From DUAL01 sp964452095 (lineage in GTDB: Bacteria > Bacteroidota > Bacteroidia > Flavobacteriales > BACL11), in assembly GCA_964452095.1 (NCBI GenBank), contig CAYVKX010000016.1, positions 1 through 28,038 of the forward strand: 28,038 nt of DNA, read 5' to 3'. Under the pieces are notes generated by a model. It ran no database searches, had not been told where the DNA came from, and was given only the letters and a program-made list of their open reading frames with translations. Positions 25,539 to 28,038 of this stretch are shown in pieces. Each line of letters opens with the position of its first letter. Position 1 is the first letter of the stretch. Both the position numbers and the translations under genes were made by a program.

Positions 25539-26372
25539 CTAATTCTTTATTGCTTTTATCATTCTATCCTTATCGTTCATGTCTTTTTTCAACTCAATAT
25601 TAACAAATCCAATATCAGTAAGCATTTCAATTGTTTCATTACCAAATTGCTCATTAATTTCAAAGAACAATTTTCCATTATCATTAAGAGCACCAAAAGC
25701 TAAGTCAGCAATCTTTTTATAAAATATTAAAGGGTTTTCATCTTCAACAAAAAGTGCTAATTCAGGTTCAAAATCATGAACATTAGCTTGCATTTTAGCT
25801 TTCTCAGAATTCAAAACATAAGGTGGGTTACTAACAATCAAATCAATTTTTGGTAATGAGTTCGTTTGCAAAATATCTTGAAGAATAAAATCAATTTCTA
25901 CTTTATTATTTTTTGCATTTTCTTCAGCAATTAGTAAAGCATCTTCAGAAATATCAATAGCCAGAACCTTGGAATTTGTATTCTTTGCCAAAGCAATAGG
26001 AATACAACCACTTCCTGTTCCAACATCTAAAGCAGAAGAAAAGTTTTCTTTTAGTATCCAATCTACTAATTCCTCAGTTTCTGGTCTAGGAATTAAGGTG
26101 TGTTTATTTACTTTAAACTTCAATCCATAAAACTCAGTTTCTCCAAGAATGTATTGTATAGGTTTTTGAGTTTTTAGTTCTGCAACAATAACTTTAATTT
26201 TATCAGCATTTTCATTACTTATCTCATGATTAGCATTGACAATACAATCAGAGCGATTATAACCCAACAAATACTCTATTGAAATGTAATGCCATGAGGT
26301 AATTTCACGCACATCAGCCATATCAGAAAGTTCCCTCTTGAAATAACTTAAAATATTGCTGACTTTTTTCAT
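25539..26372 (-). CDS. prmC: Release factor glutamine methyltransferase PrmC (HemK)
   Basis: PrmC methylates the Gln of the GGQ motif in peptide-chain release factors 1 and 2. It has an N-terminal helical domain (about 1-85), an IPRPETEELV segment (94-103), the SAM-binding DVGTGSGCI loop (116-124), acidic motif LAIDIS (137-142) and the substrate-binding NPPY motif at 182-185. The 277 residues are typical. It heads the long minus-strand run, and its ATG follows a -7 box by only 4 bases, so the mRNA is likely leaderless. It is divergent from ribD with 34 bases between. Confidence 0.95.
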   Translation of the reverse strand: MKKVSNILSYFKRELSDMADVREITSWHYISIEYLLGYNRSDCIVNANHEISNENADKIKVIVAELKTQKPIQYILGETEFYGLKFKVNKHTLIPRPETEELVDWILKENFSSALDVGTGSGCIPIALAKNTNSKVLAIDISEDALLIAEENAKNNKVEIDFILQDILQTNSLPKIDLIVSNPPYVLNSEKAKMQANVHDFEPELALFVEDENPLIFYKKIADLAFGALNDNGKLFFEINEQFGNETIEMLTDIGFVNIELKKDMNDKDRMIKAIKN

Positions 26373-26376
26373 GCTA

Positions 26377-26384
26377 CAAATGTA
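26377..26384 (-). promoter_or_regulatory. Candidate -7 box (TACATTTG) for prmC and the long minus-strand run
   Basis: TACATTTG on the minus strand is followed by TAGC and then the prmC ATG, only 4 bases in all. A TTTG at 26413-26410, inside ribD, could serve as a -33 element, with a 25-base spacer that is slightly long. Confidence 0.5.
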
Positions 26385-26394
26385 TTCATTTTGC

Positions 26395-26402
26395 TATTTT
26401 TG
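26395..26402 (+). promoter_or_regulatory. Candidate -7 box (TATTTTTG) for ribD
   Basis: TATTTTTG is followed by AGGC and then the ribD ATG at 26407, again 4 bases. It is arranged back to back with the prmC box, and the 34-base divergent gap has no room for a leader or riboswitch. No TTG lies at the -33 distance. Confidence 0.5.
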
Positions 26403-26406
26403 AGGC

Positions 26407-27435
26407 ATGCAAACGGAAGAGTTTTTTATGCAAAGATGCATAGCCTTAGCACTGAATGGAAAAGGTAGCGTTTCTCCTAATCCAATGGTAGGGTCTGTCA
26501 TTGTTTATAATGGAGAAATTATTGGTGAAGGTTATCATAAAAATTATGGACAACATCATGCTGAAGTTAATGCTATTAATAGTGTAAAAGACAAAAGATT
26601 ACTAGCAGAATCGACACTTTATGTTAACCTAGAACCTTGCGCTCATTTTGGCAAAACTCCACCTTGTTCAAATCTTATTATAGAACATAAAATACCAAAA
26701 GTAGTTATCGGCTGTATTGATACTTTTTCAGAGGTTGCAGGAAAAGGAATGTTAAGAATGATAGAAGCAGGAATTGAAGTAACAGTTGGAGTTCTTGAGA
26801 AAGAAAGTAGAGAGTTAAATAAACGATTCTTTACTTTTCATGAGCAAAGGAGGCCATATATTATTCTGAAATGGGCAAAAAGTAAAGATGGATTTATCGC
26901 TCCTAAAAATCAGACAGTACCTTTTTGGATGACTTCTAGTGAATCCAAAAAATTAGTGCATCAATGGAGGGCGGAAGAAGATGCTATTTTAGTGGGCAGA
27001 ATTACAGCTGAAAAAGACAATCCCTCTTTAACAGTTCGTGAGGTTAAAGGAGAAAATCCAACACGAATAGTAATTGAAAAAGATTTGAAGCTTTCAGCTG
27101 ATTTAAATATTTTTAATAATAAAGCAAAAACACTGATTTTTAACACAATAAAAACAAAAGAAATTGATTCAAATCACTTTATAAAAATTGATTTCAATAG
27201 CTTGATTGAAAGTGTTTTACAAGAATTACACAAACAAAATATTCAGTCTTTAATTATTGAAGGAGGAAGCAAAACATTACAATCCTTTATTGATAAAAAC
27301 CTTTGGGATGAAGCAAGAATTTTTACTGCCAATAAAGAATTGCTTGAAGGAGTCGAATCACCAAACATAATTGGAGAAATTACAGAAGAAAGAGAGATTG
27401 ATGGAGATGTATTAGAAATATTAAAAAATGATTAA
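26407..27435 (+). CDS. ribD: Bifunctional riboflavin biosynthesis deaminase/reductase RibD
   Basis: RibD carries out the second and third steps of riboflavin synthesis, deaminating the pyrimidine intermediate and reducing its ribosyl side chain. The N-terminal cytidine-deaminase-like domain has SPNPMVG (23-29), the zinc motif HAE (51-53) and Cys78 and Cys87 in a PCAHFGKTPPC context. The C-terminal DHFR-like reductase domain starts around residue 148 with YIILKWAKSKDGFIA and includes a DNPSLTVR segment (204-211) and an IIEGGSKTL loop. At 342 residues it is complete. No FMN riboswitch precedes it. Confidence 0.96.
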   Translation: MQTEEFFMQRCIALALNGKGSVSPNPMVGSVIVYNGEIIGEGYHKNYGQHHAEVNAINSVKDKRLLAESTLYVNLEPCAHFGKTPPCSNLIIEHKIPKVVIGCIDTFSEVAGKGMLRMIEAGIEVTVGVLEKESRELNKRFFTFHEQRRPYIILKWAKSKDGFIAPKNQTVPFWMTSSESKKLVHQWRAEEDAILVGRITAEKDNPSLTVREVKGENPTRIVIEKDLKLSADLNIFNNKAKTLIFNTIKTKEIDSNHFIKIDFNSLIESVLQELHKQNIQSLIIEGGSKTLQSFIDKNLWDEARIFTANKELLEGVESPNIIGEITEEREIDGDVLEILKND

Positions 27436-27547
27436 CATAATTTACACCATACTCCTATTCAACATTTTAATTATTATATTCCTAATTCATTTTATTTATA
27501 GAGACTCGAACAGATTTTTCTATTTTAAATCTTTTATATTTTTATAA
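27428..27547 (+). CDS. Possible 39-residue hydrophobic small protein
   Basis: An ATG that overlaps the ribD stop by 8 bases (ATGATTAA) opens a 39-codon frame ending TAA at 27545. The first 24 residues form one strongly hydrophobic helix, rich in Ile, Leu and Phe, followed by a short polar turn (YRDSNR, 24-29) and an aromatic end, so it would be a single-pass membrane peptide. The overlap would allow translational coupling with ribD. AT-rich DNA readily gives Ile/Phe-rich frames by chance and I recognise no family, so this may not be a gene. Confidence 0.25.
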   Translation: MINIIYTILLFNILIIIFLIHFIYRDSNRFFYFKSFIFL

Positions 27548-27717
27548 ATAATATTCTTAAAAAGTGGGATTACATTTCACTTTCCTGAAACTCTATATAT
27601 ATAATTACAGAACCTTTTCATAATTTAATTCACTTTTACAAATTATTTTCATACCACTTCTTTTATATAGTGACTTTCAATATGTTAAATCAATAAAAAA
27701 AATTAAAAAAGTTGGAC

Positions 27718-27757
27718 TCAGTTTTTCAAACAGGTAGAATTCTAATAAAAAAACTGA
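27718..27757. repeat. Nested inverted repeat upstream of thrS
   Basis: TCAGTTTTT (27718-27726) and AAAAACTGA (27749-27757) are perfect 9-base complements. Inside the 22-base interval lies the perfect 10-base palindrome TAGAATTCTA (27735-27744). It could be an operator or a cruciform-prone site; there is no T-run to make it a plain terminator. Confidence 0.5.
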
Positions 27758-27784
27758 CGAAAACTCGCAAAAAACAACCACAAA

Positions 27785-27805
27785 CCAAAAACCAAAAACC
27801 AAAAA
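27785..27805 (+). repeat. CCAAAAA tandem repeat in a G-free tract
   Basis: Three exact copies of the 7-base unit CCAAAAA are followed by CCACCAACTAACAAC-type sequence. The whole stretch 27768-27848 has no G on the plus strand and ends where the thrS -7 box begins. Confidence 0.85.
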
Positions 27806-27841
27806 CCACCAACTAACAACTATTATCTAACAACTACTTCC

Positions 27842-27849
27842 TATATTTG
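27842..27849 (+). promoter_or_regulatory. Candidate -7 box (TATATTTG) for thrS
   Basis: TATATTTG matches TAnnTTTG and is followed by CACCC, with the thrS ATG 21 bases after the box. The usual -33 TTG cannot exist because the preceding 81 bases lack G. Confidence 0.6.
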
Positions 27850-27870
27850 CACCCTTTAAAACAAAAACGA

Positions 27871-28038
27871 ATGATTAACATTACTCTTCCTGATGGAAGT
27901 ATCAAACAAGTAGAAAGCGGAACTTCAGCTATGGATATTGCTATGGGTATTTCTGAGGGTTTAGCACGAAATGTGTTATCTGCTAGTGTAAACTCAGAAG
28001 TATGGGATGCCAATCGTCCTATCACCACCGATTCTACA
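27871..28038 (+). CDS. thrS: Threonyl-tRNA synthetase, N-terminal part (runs off window)
   Basis: ThrRS charges tRNA-Thr. Only the first 56 codons are present: MINITLPDGSIKQVESGTSA begins a TGS domain, and the following MDIAMGISEGLARNVLSASV has the ThrRS pattern (IA-I---LA---V-A-V). The frame stays open to the last base. The ATG at 27871 gives the standard start with the lead beta-strand. Infc, rpmI and rplT often follow thrS in this phylum, but that part is outside the window. Confidence 0.9.
   Translation, partial: MINITLPDGSIKQVESGTSAMDIAMGISEGLARNVLSASVNSEVWDANRPITTDST

Larger units (their letters stand above)
27548..27870. other. Intergenic spacer before thrS
   Basis: This very AT-rich stretch holds no convincing gene, tRNA, T-box or terminator with a T-tail. 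It contains a weak hairpin (AAAGTG at 27561, CACTTT at 27578, 11-base loop), a nested palindrome (27718-27757), a run of 81 bases without G (27768-27848) with CCAAAAA tandem repeats, and the thrS -7 box. Confidence 0.6.

Noticed and set aside
26373..26406. FMN riboswitch before ribD
   Set aside because: Only 34 bases separate ribD from prmC, far too little for the aptamer.
27785..27805. CCAAAAA repeats as a CRISPR fragment
   Set aside because: Units are 7 bases and directly tandem with no spacers, and no cas genes are present.
27548..27870. T-box or attenuator leader for thrS
   Set aside because: No T-box consensus or terminator hairpin with a U-run is visible, and the predicted start site leaves a leader of only about 15 bases.
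1..28038. A previously undescribed multi-gene system
   Set aside because: Nearly every gene belongs to a recognised core family in an ordinary context; there is no cluster of unknown genes, mobile element or compositional shift to suggest a new system.

Overview
The window reads as a core chromosomal segment of an AT-rich member of the Bacteroidota, most likely order Flavobacteriales. The evidence is: low GC (about one third by eye); several TAnnTTTG-type -7 promoter boxes; almost no Shine-Dalgarno sequences; a phylum-typical omega/Rpb6-like RNA polymerase subunit; a PorD-like (DUF4835) type IX secretion protein; a DUF6913-like protein between dapA and ligA; and exported proteins whose signal peptides end in Ala-Gln. 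I see no rRNA, tRNA, CRISPR array, insertion sequence, phage gene or defence island.

Layout. (1) 1-6218, plus strand: the 3' part of typA/bipA, a rho-independent terminator, then a tight three-gene run of a BaiN/YhiN-type flavoprotein, a Uup-type ABC-F ATPase and a DEAD-box RNA helicase. These are mostly ribosome and RNA housekeeping functions. (2) 6325-12971, minus strand: gyrA, a secreted double-domain M16 zinc peptidase whose start overlaps the gyrA end, and an exported TPR protein, ending in a hairpin terminator that faces the plus-strand helicase gene. (3) 13172-15706, plus strand: clpC, divergent from gyrA across a 200 bp gap, ending in a strong bidirectional terminator. (4) 15756-26372, minus strand: an almost gapless run of eleven genes. 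In transcription order they are prmC, an NTF2/SnoaL-like small protein, ligA, a DUF6913-like gene, dapA, bamD, rpoZ-like, coaBC, porD-like, recN and fabI. Internal -7 boxes precede bamD and fabI. (5) 26407-28038, plus strand: ribD, divergent from prmC over only 34 bp, a possible 39-codon hydrophobic ORF, a 0.3 kb AT-rich spacer with an unusual G-free CA-rich tract and a nested palindrome, then the first 56 codons of thrS running off the end.

Functionally the genes cover translation (typA, ABC-F, helicase, prmC, thrS), DNA topology and repair (gyrA, ligA, recN), proteolysis (clpC, M16), envelope biogenesis (bamD, porD-like, fabI, and dapA for diaminopimelate and lysine) and cofactor synthesis (coaBC, ribD). 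The gene order in the ligA-to-fabI block resembles what I recall of flavobacterial core synteny, so this is largely an ordinary region.

I found no convincing new multi-gene system. The points most worth a second look are small: the prmC/ribD divergent promoter, which looks able to make two leaderless mRNAs; the G-free tract abutting the thrS -7 box; a perfect 9-nt Shine-Dalgarno sequence in front of recN in an otherwise SD-poor region; active-site substitutions in CoaBC; and the M16 peptidase gene that starts inside the end of gyrA.
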